Positions 63,525 to 64,000 of a DNA stretch of 64,000 nucleotides are shown in pieces. Source of the DNA: Massilia niastensis DSM 21313 (GTDB taxonomy: Bacteria; Pseudomonadota; Gammaproteobacteria; Burkholderiales; Burkholderiaceae_D). The notes beneath the pieces were generated by a model, which was not told the origin of the DNA, did not search any database, and saw only the letters and a program-made list of their open reading frames with translations. Every line of letters starts with the position of its first letter. The first letter of the stretch is position 1. The position numbers and the translations under genes are program-made. The stretch is from NCBI RefSeq assembly GCF_000382345.1, contig NZ_KB908077.1, positions 62,001 to 126,000 of the forward strand, written 5' to 3'.

Positions 63525-64000
63525 TCAGCGCGCGCCGCGCGCCGGGTCGGCCAGCGGATGTTCGCGCTTGCCCGCCTCGATGCGCTGCTTCAGTGCGCGC
63601 GTCCCCTCGTCCTCGCCCCAGCGCCGCGTGAAGGCCGCCAGGCGCGTGCGCGCCTTGTCGTAGGCCGAGGCCTTGAGCAGCTTCTCGACCGCCAGGCGCG
63701 CCGCTTCCCAGGCTTCGCGCCGCTGTTCGGCGCGGCTGCAGTCGCCCGCCGCCTTGTTCAGCGCATCCTGCACCTGGCGCAGCTGCTCGCTGCTGGCGCG
63801 CGTCGAACGCAGTTCGATCAGCGCGTCCTGGGCCGCGCGCGGCTTGCATTCCTTCGCCAGCGCGATGGCGCTCTCCATGCGGCGTTCGATCAGCGCCTGC
63901 GAGGGATTGGCGATCAGCCAGAGCAGCCACAGCGCGCCCAGGATCACGATCCACCAGCGCAGGCGGACCGGGCGCCGTCGCGTCGGGGAACGTTCGCGGC
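63525..64000 (-). CDS. Hypothetical membrane-anchored protein, 5' end outside window
   Basis: The minus-strand frame is open to the window edge. Near the N-terminus a basic stretch (RRRPVRLR) precedes one membrane helix (WWIVILGALWLLWLIA). The rest (about 120 residues) is helical and charged, with repeats such as AWEAARLAVEKLLKASAYDKARTRL resembling TPR-type helices. No recognised family. A GTG at 63947 is the first possible start inside the window, but the frame continues upstream, so the true start may lie beyond 64000. Confidence 0.6.
   Translation of the reverse strand, partial: RERSPTRRRPVRLRWWIVILGALWLLWLIANPSQALIERRMESAIALAKECKPRAAQDALIELRSTRASSEQLRQVQDALNKAAGDCSRAEQRREAWEAARLAVEKLLKASAYDKARTRLAAFTRRWGEDEGTRALKQRIEAGKREHPLADPARGAR

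Overview
The window is high-GC, densely packed DNA from a betaproteobacterium, most likely Burkholderiales and probably Oxalobacteraceae (Massilia/Telluria-like). The clues are the ilvD | lysR-lgt order, a 6S RNA gene directly downstream of zapA, groESL under a perfect CIRCE operator, two glucokinase-RpiR fusion proteins (a Burkholderiales trait), a PHA phasin and a TonB-receptor/tryptophan-halogenase pair. The genus is inference. No prophage, insertion sequence, CRISPR array, rRNA or tRNA was seen.

Layout. 1-8.9 kb is mostly housekeeping: start of ilvD, a divergent LysR gene and lgt, a FemAB/GNAT-type acyltransferase, a TSUP permease, an EVE protein, 6S RNA, zapA with a zapB-like gene, groES-groEL and a small lipoprotein. 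8.7-17 kb begins the alpha-glucan theme: a glucokinase-RpiR fusion coupled to a GH13 alpha-glucosidase, diverging from a POT transporter and a secreted type I pullulanase. 17-21 kb holds a PAS/GGDEF protein and a LacI regulator. 21-25.7 kb is a galactose/galactonate cluster (dgoD, an SDR dehydrogenase, a LysR regulator, dgoK, dgoA) that matches the De Ley-Doudoroff route to pyruvate and glyceraldehyde 3-phosphate. 25.8-30.6 kb has a second glucokinase-RpiR fusion, an alpha/beta-hydrolase broken by an apparent internal deletion, and a GGDEF-EAL protein. 30.8-48.5 kb is the main maltodextrin island: alpha-amylase, phosphoglucomutase, MFS sugar transporter, a divergent esterase, then (after a DEAD-box helicase) a flavin-dependent tryptophan-halogenase-like protein, a large TonB receptor, a cyclomaltodextrinase and a secreted six-hairpin glycosidase. 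48.5-64 kb is mixed: lipid kinase, two GNATs, a cytosine-deaminase-like amidohydrolase, phasin, a heterodimeric ABC exporter, DUF2243, azoreductase, MocR regulator, AhpD-like protein, SMR transporter, a TPR-GGDEF sensor and two small envelope proteins.

How the genes fit together (inference). Secreted pullulanase, amylase and related enzymes would cut starch or pullulan, the TonB receptor would bring maltodextrins into the periplasm and the MFS carrier would move them into the cytoplasm. Alpha-glucosidase then yields glucose, which the two glucokinases phosphorylate, and phosphoglucomutase links this to glycogen. A 15-bp palindrome family, TGTAGT-N3-ACTACA, recurs in the two regulatory regions of this island (35.6-35.7 kb and 43.4-43.7 kb). 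It is the strongest sign of a shared local regulon whose regulator is not identified. Other signals include a 176-bp MITE-like element, two BIME-like repeats, a possible leaderless zapB-zapA transcript and a possible ribosome-site-sequestering hairpin before pgm.
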